Shown: positions 50,552 through 60,150, numbered from the stretch's first letter. The stretch is 64,000 bases of DNA from an uncultured Rhizobium sp. (GCA_945952315.1 CAMFIE010000022.1:1-64000), one strand, 5' to 3'. The notes: generated by a model from the sequence alone, not told the origin. Translations and numbers: made by a program.

Positions 50552-51745
50552 CTAGAGAGAAGCCCGGATGGTGCGCAGCGCCGCCAGCGTCTTCTTCGTT
50601 CTGTCGGCATTGACGAAATCAGGCCAGCTGGAAAGCACCACGCCCACAAAATCCGCTTCCGGATCAATATAAAGCAGCTGCCCGAACACGCCTCGCGCCA
50701 TGACGACCGGCGACCCTTCCTTTTCCAACCAGAACGCGTTGCGATAGGCCCCGCGCGGCAGAACATACCGGTATTCGGCACCAAACAGGCTGTTTTTCCC
50801 CGCCTGCGTATCAGCAATCCAGGACGAGGGAACGATCTGGCGTCCATTGCCATAGCCGTCATGGGCATAGAGCGAGGCGAAGCGGGCATAATCCCGAAGC
50901 GTGGCGTTGAAGCCGCCGCAGGCAAGGCCATAACCGGCGCTATCCACCGTCAGCAGCCCGTCTTCGTCTGCGCCCATCGGTGCCCAGATGGTTTCCGACA
51001 TGATTTGGGCTATGGATTTTCCGGAAGCGGCCTGCATGGCAAATGCCAGCACATCCGTTTCGATCGATCGGTAGCGGAAGCTTTCGCCATGCTCGGCCTC
51101 CTTTTCGGTCAGGCTCAGAATCAGCGACCACATGTCTTTTGGCCAGCCCGGCTCGCCATAGGATTTCCAGCCGCAGGCCACGTCCATCTGCGCCATGTGA
51201 CTGTCCATGGCGGTGTAATCTTCCACGAAGCGCACGCCGCTGGTCATATCCAGCACGTTGCGCACGCTCGCGCCTGCATAGGCGGTCTGCTGCAATTCGG
51301 GCAGATAATCCGTGAGCGGTGCTTGCGGATCGAGCACACCGCGCCCGACCAGCACACCGGCCGCCGCGCCGGTGACCGACTTGGCCACCGATTGCGACAG
51401 ATGCACGGTCTGTTGCTGCATGCCATTGTAATAGCGCTCGGCGATGATCTTTCCGCCGGAGAGAACGATCAGCCCATCGGTTTCCAGCGAATCGAAAAAC
51501 TGGCCGATTGTTTCGGCGCTTTTTTCATAAGCAAAAGAAAGCGAATAGATATCCTGCAGCGCGGTCGGTAAGGGGGAGGGGCCAGTCGCGCCGCGCCAGA
51601 CCCGCTCTGAAGGAACGATCTCGCCGATATGCTGAAAGGTCCAGCGATTCCAAGGGCCGCGATCCCAGTCATCCATGGGAAGAGGACCGCGTCCCTGTCC
51701 GCGTCGAGCTGCAAGGCTTCCGTCGACTTTCAGGCTGTTCATCAT
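50552..51745 (-). CDS. Beta-lactamase-fold serine hydrolase
   Basis: A 397-residue protein of the class C beta-lactamase/EstB/6-aminohexanoate-dimer hydrolase superfamily. The nucleophile and general base lie in HLSQSVAKSVTGAAAG (S-x-x-K), and the later AGYGLACGGFNATLRDYARFA is typical of the hydrolase branch. No signal peptide is seen, so a cytoplasmic esterase or amidase is more likely than antibiotic resistance. The start is the atg at 51745 after a GGGGGAAA site, with 51742 or gtg 51757 as alternatives. It lies in a small accessory stretch next to tRNA-Lys. Confidence 0.82.
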   Translation of the reverse strand: MMNSLKVDGSLAARRGQGRGPLPMDDWDRGPWNRWTFQHIGEIVPSERVWRGATGPSPLPTALQDIYSLSFAYEKSAETIGQFFDSLETDGLIVLSGGKIIAERYYNGMQQQTVHLSQSVAKSVTGAAAGVLVGRGVLDPQAPLTDYLPELQQTAYAGASVRNVLDMTSGVRFVEDYTAMDSHMAQMDVACGWKSYGEPGWPKDMWSLILSLTEKEAEHGESFRYRSIETDVLAFAMQAASGKSIAQIMSETIWAPMGADEDGLLTVDSAGYGLACGGFNATLRDYARFASLYAHDGYGNGRQIVPSSWIADTQAGKNSLFGAEYRYVLPRGAYRNAFWLEKEGSPVVMARGVFGQLLYIDPEADFVGVVLSSWPDFVNADRTKKTLAALRTIRASL

Positions 51746-51895
51746 TGTTTCCCCCACTCAGCAAGCAGGTATCAAATATGGCCGCCTTTGTCACGGCGGC
51801 CAGTCAAGCTCCGGGCAATGCTCAAGGCGGACATTTGAAGCGTGGAACTTCAAGCCAAGACAAACGTTAGCTGGCCGACAAGGAGCCGCGAGCTG

Positions 51896-52198
51896 ATGAG
51901 AAATTATGAAATGCCCTTTTCAAGACCCTTTTCCGTGCGCATGCCATCCGGCCTTGAGCGTATTTTTCTGAATGCCTATGACGCACTGGATTTTCTCGAA
52001 AATGAATGGCCGATCCGCATCGGCCCCTGCTATTCCGCGGCCGTGCTCGCCTGTCAGGCAACCCTGAAGGGATACGGCTCCTGCCGACGCGCCCGCGAAG
52101 CTCTGCTCGACGCCTGCCTGGAAGCCGGCCTTGAGCCCATTGCGACCGAGCCACCGATGCCTGGAAGCTCCACAATCGACATTCGCGCGGGAATCTGA
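51896..52198 (+). CDS. DUF982 domain protein
   Basis: A 100-residue protein matching the small DUF982 family that is common and multi-copy in rhizobia; the function is unknown. Typical elements are FSRPFSVRMPSGLERIFLNAYDAL, DFLENEWPIR and YSAAVLACQATLKG. The atg at 51896 is chosen because AAGGAG lies about 10 bases upstream; an atg at 51842 would add 18 residues. It is immediately upstream of tRNA-Lys, on the opposite strand. Confidence 0.82.
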   Translation: MRNYEMPFSRPFSVRMPSGLERIFLNAYDALDFLENEWPIRIGPCYSAAVLACQATLKGYGSCRRAREALLDACLEAGLEPIATEPPMPGSSTIDIRAGI

Positions 52199-52220
52199 GG
52201 AAGAAAAGGTTTTCACCATA

Positions 52221-52296
52221 TGGTGAGCGCGATGGGATTCGAACCCATGACCTACTGATTAAAAGTCAGTTGCTCTACCGACTGAGCTACGCGCTC
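52221..52296 (-). tRNA. tRNA-Lys (anticodon TTT)
   Basis: On the minus strand a 76-base cloverleaf, including an encoded CCA (52221-52223), starts GAGCGCG (7-bp acceptor stem). The D arm is GCTC-AGTCGGTA-GAGC, the anticodon loop CTTTTAA reads TTT for lysine, and the T loop is GGGTTCGAATCCC. All stems pair. Confidence 0.97.
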
Positions 52297-52533
52297 CCAA
52301 GGCAATTCAGGGGCGGCGAAGCGGCCCTCTTGGAAGTGCGCGGAACATAGGCAGGAGGCCTTGTTCGGTCAACCCCGATAACTCCATGTTTTTTCTTTTC
52401 CGCGACAATTTTGCCTGTCCTATAAACGCAAAGGTGATTGGCAAGCCCATGCGTCGCCGGTTAGGTGTTGGCCTTCGCATTTTTTGACGCGACGCCGCTC
52501 TGTCGGTGGATGCGGCCGTGGAAAGTTGCCGGA

Positions 52534-53280
52534 ATGATTGCTGACATATCTTTTTTCAGTGCCTTGCTCGCGGGTGCGCTATCATTTCTGTCGCCTTGCG
52601 TCCTGCCGCTTGTGCCTCCCTATCTCTGCTATATGGCAGGGGTTTCGATGGAGGATTTCCGCGCAGGCATGGAGGGGGAAAAGGCAAAGGCCGGGAAATG
52701 GGCCGTGCTATTGCCCGCGCTTCTTTTCACGCTCGGATTTTCAACGGTCTTCGTCGCCCTTGGGGCAGGGGCATCAAGCATCGGCATGATGCTGCGTCAG
52801 CACCTTGATCTGCTGGCGAAGATCGGCGGCCTGATCATCATCATTATGGGACTGAATTTCCTGGGTGTGTTCCGTATCGGCCTTTTGGCGCGTGAAGCGC
52901 GTTTTCAGGGGGCGGGCAAGCCTGCAACCTTGACCGGGGCCTATATCATGGGCCTCGCATTCGCCTTTGGCTGGACCCCCTGCATCGGCCCGGTCCTCGG
53001 TGCGATCCTCGGCGTTGCGGCCTCAAAGGAAACGGTTTCCGGTGGCGCCTTGCTGCTTGCGATCTATTCGCTCGGCCTTGCCATACCGTTCTGGATTGCG
53101 GCTGGCTTTTCCGGAGCCTTCATGCGCTTTCTCTCGCGCTTCCGCAAACATTTGGGACGCGTGGAAAAGGGGCTCGGACTGCTGCTCGTGCTGACCGGTC
53201 TTGCCTTCATGTTCGGCTATATCAGCGATATAGCGATCTGGTTCCAGCAGACCTTTCCCGTTCTCGGACGGATCGGCTGA
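52534..53280 (+). CDS. ccdA: CcdA-type cytochrome c biogenesis / thiol transfer membrane protein
   Basis: A 248-residue polytopic protein that passes electrons from cytoplasmic thioredoxin to the periplasm, supporting cytochrome c maturation and disulphide reduction. Six hydrophobic segments are evident. The two conserved cysteines lie in GALSFLSPCVLPLVPPY (helix 1) and FGWTPCIGPVLGAIL (helix 4). It lacks the thioredoxin domain of DsbD, so it is the short CcdA form. The start is the atg at 52534; upstream codons lack membrane-protein character. Its stop abuts that of the convergent ubiH-like gene. Confidence 0.93.
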   Translation: MIADISFFSALLAGALSFLSPCVLPLVPPYLCYMAGVSMEDFRAGMEGEKAKAGKWAVLLPALLFTLGFSTVFVALGAGASSIGMMLRQHLDLLAKIGGLIIIIMGLNFLGVFRIGLLAREARFQGAGKPATLTGAYIMGLAFAFGWTPCIGPVLGAILGVAASKETVSGGALLLAIYSLGLAIPFWIAAGFSGAFMRFLSRFRKHLGRVEKGLGLLLVLTGLAFMFGYISDIAIWFQQTFPVLGRIG

Positions 53281-54492
53281 TCAGGAGCGACGGCGGGTCA
53301 GCTTTTCCTTGATCGCCTCCGGAATGGAACGGAGGCCGCGACCCGGCTCGACCCCTTCACGCATGACCAGGCCACGTAGCGGCGGCAGTGCCGAAAGCAT
53401 GTGCAGGCCCGCCGCACGCATCATCTGCACAGGCAGGAAATCGGACAATAGCGAGCGGTTGAGGAGATCGACGCTTGCCGTGCGGCTTGCGACATCCACC
53501 CGGCGTCGGCGGTCGAATCGGTCTCCGGCATCGACGGCAATGTCGCCACCGGAAACAGGCGCCAGAATATCCTGCAAGGCGATGATGTCCCGCAGGCTGA
53601 GATTAAGGCCCTGCGCGCCGATGGGCGGAAAGACATGCCCGGCTTCACCCACAAGCGCCACCCGGCCCTTGCCGAACTGTTTTGCCATCATGCCGGACAG
53701 CGGCCAGGCCTGAACCCCGTCTTCAACCTCTACGGCCCCGAGAAGCGATTGCATTCGCGCCTCGACCTTATGACTGAGCGCATCGCGGGGCAGTTCACGA
53801 CAGGCTTCCGCCTCTTCAGGCTTCAGCACCCAGACCAGACTGGAGCGATTGCCAGGCAGCGGAACCTGCGTGAAGGGACCCGTTTCGGTGTGAAATTCGG
53901 TCGAGACATTCCGGTGCGGCAAGCTGTGGCGGAAGTTCAGCACCAGCGCCGTTTGCGGATAGAACCAGTTGCGCACGTCTATGCCGGCGGCTTCCCGCAC
54001 CATGGAACGGCGGCCATCGGCACCGATCACGAATGCGGCGCTTGCAATCTCACCACCTTCAAGGCGCAGTTCCACGCGCTCGGGAAGAATGGAAATGCTC
54101 TCAGCCACAACCGGTTTGCGCGTCGCGTTCGGCTCGCGGTCAAGGGCGGCTTCCAGAACGGGCAGCAGGCTTGCATTGGCGAAATTGTAACCGAAGGCAT
54201 CAAGTCCCACTTCCTGCGAGCGGAAGGCAACCGGCGGAGCCCGCAACAGCCGAGAGGTGCCATCGAGGATCTGCATGGTGGAAAGTGCGGCCGCATGCGC
54301 GCGCACCTCGGCCCACAAGCCCAGCCGCTCGAGAAAACGGATCGACTGATCCATGAGCGCTGTCGTGCGCTGGTCCTGCTTCGGGGCGGGTGGCGTGAGG
54401 GAAAGGACCTTGCGACCGCTTCTGGCAAGGGCGAGCGCGGCGATCTGTCCGGCAAGTCCGCCACCGACAACGGCAATATCAAAGCTGTCCAT
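53281..54492 (-). CDS. UbiH/UbiF/VisC-family FAD monooxygenase
   Basis: A 403-residue flavoprotein of the ubiquinone-biosynthesis hydroxylase family. The FAD-binding Rossmann motif is DIAVVGGGLAGQIAALAL and the second, conserved NAD(P)H/FAD motif is FVIGADGRRSMVRE. The third motif reads GRVALVGEAGHVFPPIGAQG, with GEAGH where most relatives have GDAAH. It probably hydroxylates a ubiquinone ring intermediate; which position cannot be decided. It is convergent with ccdA without any gap. Confidence 0.88.
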   Translation of the reverse strand: MDSFDIAVVGGGLAGQIAALALARSGRKVLSLTPPAPKQDQRTTALMDQSIRFLERLGLWAEVRAHAAALSTMQILDGTSRLLRAPPVAFRSQEVGLDAFGYNFANASLLPVLEAALDREPNATRKPVVAESISILPERVELRLEGGEIASAAFVIGADGRRSMVREAAGIDVRNWFYPQTALVLNFRHSLPHRNVSTEFHTETGPFTQVPLPGNRSSLVWVLKPEEAEACRELPRDALSHKVEARMQSLLGAVEVEDGVQAWPLSGMMAKQFGKGRVALVGEAGHVFPPIGAQGLNLSLRDIIALQDILAPVSGGDIAVDAGDRFDRRRRVDVASRTASVDLLNRSLLSDFLPVQMMRAAGLHMLSALPPLRGLVMREGVEPGRGLRSIPEAIKEKLTRRRS

Positions 54493-54708
54493 CGTTCCTA
54501 CCCCGAAAAATGCATTCCTGTTCCGATGAAAGATCTAGTCCTGTCTGCCCCGGAAATCCATGGGATGAAAGGCCGCAGATCACGCCGTCCGTGTCAAGCC
54601 ACGGGTAATTCCGGTTTACGAAGGGGTTTTTCCCGTGGCATGGGGGACGAAGGGCTGTATTGTAGAGGCAAAGCGGCCATGACAATTCGCCGTGCGGCAA
54701 GGTGAGGA

Positions 54709-55455
54709 ATGATGTTGCTCGAAAAGCTTTTCAACTACAAGAAAAAGGTGCCTTATGCGGAAATGCGGGCCTTTTCGGTGCATATTCTCACCGCATCCGG
54801 CTCTTTTCTTGCGTTGCTGAGTGTGATTGCCGCTGCCGAGCACCGGTTTGTGGACATGTTCTGGTGGCTGGGCCTCGCGCTTCTGGTGGATGGCATCGAC
54901 GGTCCGATTGCCCGCAAGCTGGAAGTCAAGGAAGTGCTGCCCAACTGGTCCGGCGAGACGCTCGACAATATCATCGACTACGTCACCTATGTACTTGTGC
55001 CTGCCTTTGCGCTTTACGAAAGCGGTATTCTGGGCGCGCCCTGGTCTTTCGCGGCGGCCGGGCTGATCGTCGTTTCCAGCGCCATCTATTATGCCGATAC
55101 GGGCATGAAGACGGATGAGTATTTCTTCTCCGGCTTCCCGGTGGTGTGGAACATGATCATCCTCACCATTTTTGTCACCGGCGCCGGGCCGATCATGACG
55201 GGCATTCTGGTGTTCGGCTCGGTGGCGCTCACCTTCCTGCCTGTGCATTTCCTGCATCCCGTCCGCGTCAAGCGGCTGCGGCCGCTCAATCTTGCCATGT
55301 GCATTCTCTGGTGCGTGCTGGGCGGCTATTCGCTGCTTTTGCATTTCAACACGCCGGGCTGGGTCATGGCGGGTTTCATTCTTTCCGGCATCTATCTCTA
55401 TTGCATCGGTGCCGTGCTGCAGTTTTTCCCCAATCTTGGCAAAACGGACCGCTGA
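54709..55455 (+). CDS. pcs: Phosphatidylcholine synthase
   Basis: CDP-alcohol phosphatidyltransferase that condenses CDP-diacylglycerol with choline to make phosphatidylcholine in one step, a pathway typical of Rhizobiales and needed for host interaction in several of them. It has 248 residues with eight hydrophobic segments. The catalytic motif is spread over VDGIDGPIARKLEV and GETLDNIIDYVTYV (DG-x2-AR...G-x3-D-x3-D). Its stop is 4 bases before the following oxidoreductase. Confidence 0.93.
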   Translation: MMLLEKLFNYKKKVPYAEMRAFSVHILTASGSFLALLSVIAAAEHRFVDMFWWLGLALLVDGIDGPIARKLEVKEVLPNWSGETLDNIIDYVTYVLVPAFALYESGILGAPWSFAAAGLIVVSSAIYYADTGMKTDEYFFSGFPVVWNMIILTIFVTGAGPIMTGILVFGSVALTFLPVHFLHPVRVKRLRPLNLAMCILWCVLGGYSLLLHFNTPGWVMAGFILSGIYLYCIGAVLQFFPNLGKTDR

Positions 55456-55459
55456 TCCC

Positions 55460-56443
55460 ATGCAAAAGACCGAAGCAATCGTTATCCGCTCCCTCGGAGG
55501 GCCGGAGGTTCTGAAGCTCGAAACCGTCGACCTGCCGCCGCCGGGCGCAGGCGAAGTGCAGATCCGCCATGCGGCAATCGGGCTCAACTTCATCGATGTC
55601 TATTTCCGAACCGGGCTCTACAAGGCGCCGAACGGCTTGCCCTTCATCTCTGGCAAGGAAGCGGCCGGAACGGTCGTGGCTGTCGGTCCGGGTGTCGAGG
55701 ATTTCCGGGAAGGGGACCGGGTGGCCTATGCAGGGTCAGATGGCGCCTATTCCCGCTTGCGCAATATCGAGACCCGCCATCTCGTAAAGGTGCCGGACGG
55801 CATTTCGCTTGATACCGCTGCCGCGATGATGCTGAAGGGCATGACGGCGGAATATCTGCTGAACCGCACCTACAAGGTCGGGCCGGACACGGTGCTGCTG
55901 TTTCATGCCGCGGCCGGCGGCGTAGGGCTGATTGCCGGGCAATGGGCGAAAGCGCTTGGTGCAACGGTGATCGGCACGGTCGGTTCCGAGGAAAAGGCAG
56001 AGCTTGCCCGCGCGCATGGCTATGACCATGTGATCAACTACCGTACGGAGAATTTCGCGGAACGGGTGCGGGAAATTACCGGCGGCAAAGGCGTGGATGT
56101 CGTCTACGATTCGGTCGGCAAGGATACGTTCCCGATGTCGCTCGACTGCCTGAAACTGCGTGGCCTGTGGGTAAGCTTCGGAAATGCCTCCGGACCGGTT
56201 CCGGCCTTCGAAATGGGGATTCTTTCGCAAAAAGGCTCGCTTTTTGCCACCAGACCCACGCTTTTTGCCTATATCTCCACCGCAAACGAGCTTCGCGATT
56301 GCGCAAAAGCACTTTTTGATATTGTCCAAACGGACAAAGTGCGTATCAATATCAACCAACGTTACCCGCTCGAAGAAGCGGGACGGGCGCACGCCGACCT
56401 GGAAGCAAGAAAAACGAGTGGAACGACGCTTTTGATACCCTGA
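55460..56443 (+). CDS. NADPH:quinone oxidoreductase (zeta-crystallin type)
   Basis: A 327-residue MDR-superfamily oxidoreductase without zinc ligands. The GroES-like N-terminal half has HAAIGLNFIDVYFRTGLYK, and the Rossmann half has LLFHAAAGGVGLIAGQWAKALGA split around the NADPH loop and TGGKGVDVVYDSVGKDTF. The family reduces quinones by one electron or enones. It starts at atg 55460, 4 bases after pcs; a longer upstream frame inside pcs is rejected. A metabolic link with pcs is not evident. Confidence 0.9.
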   Translation: MQKTEAIVIRSLGGPEVLKLETVDLPPPGAGEVQIRHAAIGLNFIDVYFRTGLYKAPNGLPFISGKEAAGTVVAVGPGVEDFREGDRVAYAGSDGAYSRLRNIETRHLVKVPDGISLDTAAAMMLKGMTAEYLLNRTYKVGPDTVLLFHAAAGGVGLIAGQWAKALGATVIGTVGSEEKAELARAHGYDHVINYRTENFAERVREITGGKGVDVVYDSVGKDTFPMSLDCLKLRGLWVSFGNASGPVPAFEMGILSQKGSLFATRPTLFAYISTANELRDCAKALFDIVQTDKVRININQRYPLEEAGRAHADLEARKTSGTTLLIP

Positions 56444-56487
56444 CGTACAGAATCAGGGATCGGATGCGACACGAAAGAGGGGTTTAA

Positions 56488-58068
56488 GTGTCAGCAACGG
56501 AAACGCCGGGCTCCGGCGCTTTGCTGGCCGTTAACAAGCTGACAAAGCTGTTCGGCCAATTCGCTGCCTGCAATGGAATCGATCTGGAAATACAACCAGG
56601 CGAAATTCATGCGCTTTTAGGGGAAAATGGCGCAGGCAAATCCACTCTTGTAAAGATGCTGTTCGGGGTTCTTGCCCCGACATCCGGCCAGATCATCTGG
56701 CAGGGCAAGCCCATCCATATCGGCTCACCGGGCGAAGCCCGCAAAACCGGCATCGGGATGGTGTTCCAGCATTTCTCGCTGTTCGAAGCGCTGACCGTTG
56801 CGGAAAACATCGCGCTCTCGCTCGACCCCGGCATTTCGCTGGCCAGCATTGCGGATGAAGCGGCAACGCTTTCGCGCAATTACGGACTGCCGCTCGATCC
56901 GCATGCGCATGTGGCCGACCTCTCGGTCGGTGAACGCCAGCGTATCGAAATCGTGCGCGCCCTGCTTCAGAACCCGAGCCTGATCATTCTGGACGAGCCG
57001 ACCTCGGTGCTGACGCCGCAGGAAGCCGACCGCCTGTTCGAAACGCTGGACAAGCTGAAAAAAGAGGGACGCTCGGTTCTTTACATCAGCCACCGGCTGG
57101 AAGAGGTGCAGCGCATCTGCGACCGCGCAACCGTGCTTCGCCATGGCAAGGTCACGGGCGATTGCAATCCGCGCGATGAAACGCCTGCCTCGCTTGCCCG
57201 CTTGATGGTGGGCGGTGATGTGGAATCGGTAAAGCGCATCACGGATATTCCGGGGGGCGCAATCCAGCTCGAGGCGGTCAACCTTTCGGTTCCGGCACGC
57301 ACACCCTTTGCTGTTTCGCTGAAGGATGTGAACCTTCGCGTGCGGGCTGGCGAAATTCTCGCCATCGCCGGTGTTGCGGGCAACGGGCAGGGCGAGCTTT
57401 TCGATGCGCTTTCGGGCGAATATCCGGTTGCAGATGCCAATGCCGTGCGTATTTCGGAAAAGCCGGTCGGCAGGCTCGGCATTTCCGCCCGTCGTCTGCT
57501 CGGTGCCGGTTTCGTGCCGGAAGAGCGCCATGGTCACGCGGCGGTGACAACCCTTTCGCTCTCCGACAATCTGGTGCTCGCGCGGCATAAATCCGACGCA
57601 AAGAGCTTTCTGTCCGGTCCTTTGAAGTTGATCCGCCACGCGGCGGTGAAGGCGGCTGCGAAGCGCATTTCCGAGGCGATGGACGTGCGCAAGAGCGGGG
57701 AAGACCCGCCCGCCGGATCGCTTTCCGGTGGCAATCTGCAGAAATTCATCGTTGGCCGCGAGCTGGATCGGCAACCGTCGGTCCTGATCGTCAATCAGCC
57801 GACCTGGGGTGTGGATGCTGGTGCGGCAAGCCGCATCCGTCAGGCGCTTGTGGATCTCGCCCGCAACGGCTCCGCCGTGCTGGTGATCAGCCAGGATCTC
57901 GACGAAATCTTTGAAGTGGCGACGGAAATCGCTGTTATCTCGGAAGGCATGCTTTCCAAGCCCTATCCTGCAGCCGAACTTTCCATGGAAAAGATCGGCC
58001 TCCTGATGGGCGGGATGCATGAACCGAAGAATGCGTATCAGACGATGGAGGAAGCCCATGCGCATTGA
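56488..58068 (+). CDS. BMP-type nucleoside/purine ABC transporter, ATP-binding protein
   Basis: A 526-residue tandem ABC ATPase like those of ribose and BMP-family nucleoside importers (Bacillus NupO/YufO). The first half has Walker A GENGAGKSTLVKML, signature [12 protein letters not shown] and Walker B LIILDEPTSVL. The second half has a degenerate Walker A (GVAGNGQGELFD) and signature LSGGNLQKFIVGREL. It starts at gtg 56488 after GAGGGG. It overlaps the first permease by 11 bases, the start of a four-gene operon. Confidence 0.93.
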   Translation: MSATETPGSGALLAVNKLTKLFGQFAACNGIDLEIQPGEIHALLGENGAGKSTLVKMLFGVLAPTSGQIIWQGKPIHIGSPGEARKTGIGMVFQHFSLFEALTVAENIALSLDPGISLASIADEAATLSRNYGLPLDPHAHVADLSVGERQRIEIVRALLQNPSLIILDEPTSVLTPQEADRLFETLDKLKKEGRSVLYISHRLEEVQRICDRATVLRHGKVTGDCNPRDETPASLARLMVGGDVESVKRITDIPGGAIQLEAVNLSVPARTPFAVSLKDVNLRVRAGEILAIAGVAGNGQGELFDALSGEYPVADANAVRISEKPVGRLGISARRLLGAGFVPEERHGHAAVTTLSLSDNLVLARHKSDAKSFLSGPLKLIRHAAVKAAAKRISEAMDVRKSGEDPPAGSLSGGNLQKFIVGRELDRQPSVLIVNQPTWGVDAGAASRIRQALVDLARNGSAVLVISQDLDEIFEVATEIAVISEGMLSKPYPAAELSMEKIGLLMGGMHEPKNAYQTMEEAHAH

Positions 58069-59149
58069 GCTGGAAAAGCGCGCCGGGCAATCGGCCTTCT
58101 TCTCGCTGGTTTCGCCCGTGCTTGCTCTGGTGCTGACCCTGATTGCCGGCGGCATCATGTTCGCGCTTCTGGGCAAGAGCCCGACGGAAGCGCTCTACAC
58201 CTTCTTCGTCGAGCCGCTGCTCGATCCCTGGTCGCTCGACCAGATCGCTGTCAAGGCCGGGCCGCTGATCCTGATGGGCGTCGGCCTTTGCGTGGCCTAC
58301 CGGTCCAACAACTGGAATATCGGCGCGGAAGGGCAATTCACCATCGGCGCGATTACCGGATCGATCCTGCCGATCCTTTATCCGGATTTCCAGAATGCTT
58401 CCGTTCTGCCGTTGATGATGGTGATGGGCGCAATCGGTGGCGCTGCCTTCGCGGCCATTCCGGCCTTCCTGAAAAGCCGGATGAACACGAGCGAAATCCT
58501 GACAAGCCTGATGCTGGTCTATATCTCGCAGCTGTTTCTGGACTGGCTGGTGCGTGGTCCCTGGCGTGATCCGGGCGGCATGAATTTCCCCGTGTCGCGG
58601 GACTATTCGCCTTCCGCCGTGCTGCAGCCGCTGTATTCCTCGGGCTCCATGCATATGGAATTCGTGATCGCCATCGTGGTCGCACTGATCGTGTGGTTCA
58701 TGATGAATTTCACGCTGAAGGGTTTTGAAGTCACGGTGCTTGGTGAATCCGAGCGGGCAGGGCGCTTTGCAGGCTTTTCGAGCCGCCGGATGATCTGGTT
58801 TTCCATGCTGCTGTCGGGTGGACTTGCCGGTCTTGCAGGCATCTGCGAAGTCTCCGGCTCCATCGGCCATCTGCAGCCGAGCATTTCGCCGGGCTATGGC
58901 TTTACCGCGATTATCGTGGCCTTCCTTGGCCGCCTGAACCCGCTCGGTGCAATTGCTGCCGGTCTGGTGCTGGCGCTCACCTATGTGAGCGGCGAGGCGG
59001 CACAGCTGGCCATCGGCGTTTCCGACAAGATCACCCGCGTGCTGCAGGGCGTTCTGCTGTTCTTTGTGCTCTCCTGCGATACGCTGATCCGCTACAAGAT
59101 CCGCATCGTCTGGAGTTCGCTGTCCGCCAAGGTCAAGGGAGACGCGTGA
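58058..59149 (+). CDS. BMP-type ABC transporter permease 1
   Basis: A 363-residue inner-membrane permease of the BPD_transp_2 family (NupP/YufP-like) with about nine hydrophobic segments. The start is the atg 58058 (MRIELEKRAGQSAFF), which overlaps the ATPase stop; the longer upstream frame is rejected. The GLCVAYRSNNWNIGAEGQF and MNTSEILTSLMLVYI segments are typical. It works with the next gene as the second half of the channel. Confidence 0.92.
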   Translation: MRIELEKRAGQSAFFSLVSPVLALVLTLIAGGIMFALLGKSPTEALYTFFVEPLLDPWSLDQIAVKAGPLILMGVGLCVAYRSNNWNIGAEGQFTIGAITGSILPILYPDFQNASVLPLMMVMGAIGGAAFAAIPAFLKSRMNTSEILTSLMLVYISQLFLDWLVRGPWRDPGGMNFPVSRDYSPSAVLQPLYSSGSMHMEFVIAIVVALIVWFMMNFTLKGFEVTVLGESERAGRFAGFSSRRMIWFSMLLSGGLAGLAGICEVSGSIGHLQPSISPGYGFTAIIVAFLGRLNPLGAIAAGLVLALTYVSGEAAQLAIGVSDKITRVLQGVLLFFVLSCDTLIRYKIRIVWSSLSAKVKGDA

Positions 59150-59150
59150 G

Positions 59151-60068
59151 ATGATCATCGAAGCCATTATTCTCACCGTCATCACCGCTGCCACCCCGCT
59201 GGTCATTGCCGCTCTTGGCGAGCTGGTGACCGAGCGCGCGGGCGTGCTCAATCTCGGCGTCGAGGGCATGATGATCATGGGGGCCGTGGGGGCCTTTGCC
59301 GTCATGCAGATGACCGGTTCGCCCTATCTCGGCATACTGGCCGGGATTGCAACCGGCGCGCTCTTCTCGCTGCTGTTCGGTTTCCTGACACTGACGCTGG
59401 TGGCCAATCAGGTCGCGACGGGCCTGGCACTCACCATTCTCGGTCTTGGCGTTTCCGGCAATATTGGGGAGGCCTATGTCGGCCAGCCCGGCATCAAGCT
59501 GCCGCAGATCGATATTCCCCTGCTTGGCGATTTGCCGGTGATCGGACCGATCCTCTTCAAGCAGGATCTGGTTTTCTATCTGTCGATCGCGCTCGTGCTC
59601 GGGGTGAACTGGTTCCTCTTCAAGAGCCGCACGGGCCTGAAGCTGCGTGCCATCGGTGACAGCCATGGTTCAGCCCATGCACTCGGAATTCCGGTCATCC
59701 GCACACGCTATCTGGCGGTGATGTTCGGCGGTGCCTGTGCGGGTCTCGCCGGTGCACAGCTTTCGCTTGTCTACACGCCGCAATGGGTGGAAAACATGTC
59801 TGCAGGGCGTGGCTGGATTGCGCTAGCGCTGGTCGTGTTCGGTTCCTGGCGACCCTGGCGGGTTCTTGCGGGCGGCTATCTGTTCGGCGCGGTGACCATC
59901 GGTCAGCTGCATGCACAGGCGCTGGGCCTTGCCATCCCCTCGCAATTCCTGTCTTCTCTGCCCTATGCTGCGACCATCGTCGTACTGATTATCATCTCGC
60001 ATAATCGGCGCACGACGCTTATCAATACGCCTGCATGCCTCGGCAAATCCTTCGTTCCGGATCGCTGA
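59151..60068 (+). CDS. BMP-type ABC transporter permease 2
   Basis: A 305-residue permease (NupQ/YufQ-like) with 8-9 hydrophobic segments. The conserved GELVTERAGVLNLGVEGMM and GDSHGSAHALGIPVIRTRY are family markers. The atg follows the preceding stop by one base. It pairs with permease 1 to form the transmembrane channel; the binding-protein gene follows 82 bases downstream. Confidence 0.92.
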   Translation: MIIEAIILTVITAATPLVIAALGELVTERAGVLNLGVEGMMIMGAVGAFAVMQMTGSPYLGILAGIATGALFSLLFGFLTLTLVANQVATGLALTILGLGVSGNIGEAYVGQPGIKLPQIDIPLLGDLPVIGPILFKQDLVFYLSIALVLGVNWFLFKSRTGLKLRAIGDSHGSAHALGIPVIRTRYLAVMFGGACAGLAGAQLSLVYTPQWVENMSAGRGWIALALVVFGSWRPWRVLAGGYLFGAVTIGQLHAQALGLAIPSQFLSSLPYAATIVVLIIISHNRRTTLINTPACLGKSFVPDR

Positions 60069-60150
60069 GGCCGAAATCTCCAGCGGTTGGCTTTCCGGCC
60101 GCCTGTCCTTCGTTGAAATGCTGTAACCCAAAACCATAAAAGGGGTAAAA

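Noticed and set aside
50552-51745. Antibiotic-resistance beta-lactamase
   Set aside because: The S-x-x-K motif is present, but there is no export signal and the conserved segments fit the esterase/amidase branch of the fold better.
52199-52533. Attachment site or integrative element at tRNA-Lys
   Set aside because: No integrase gene and no direct repeat of the tRNA 3' end nearby.
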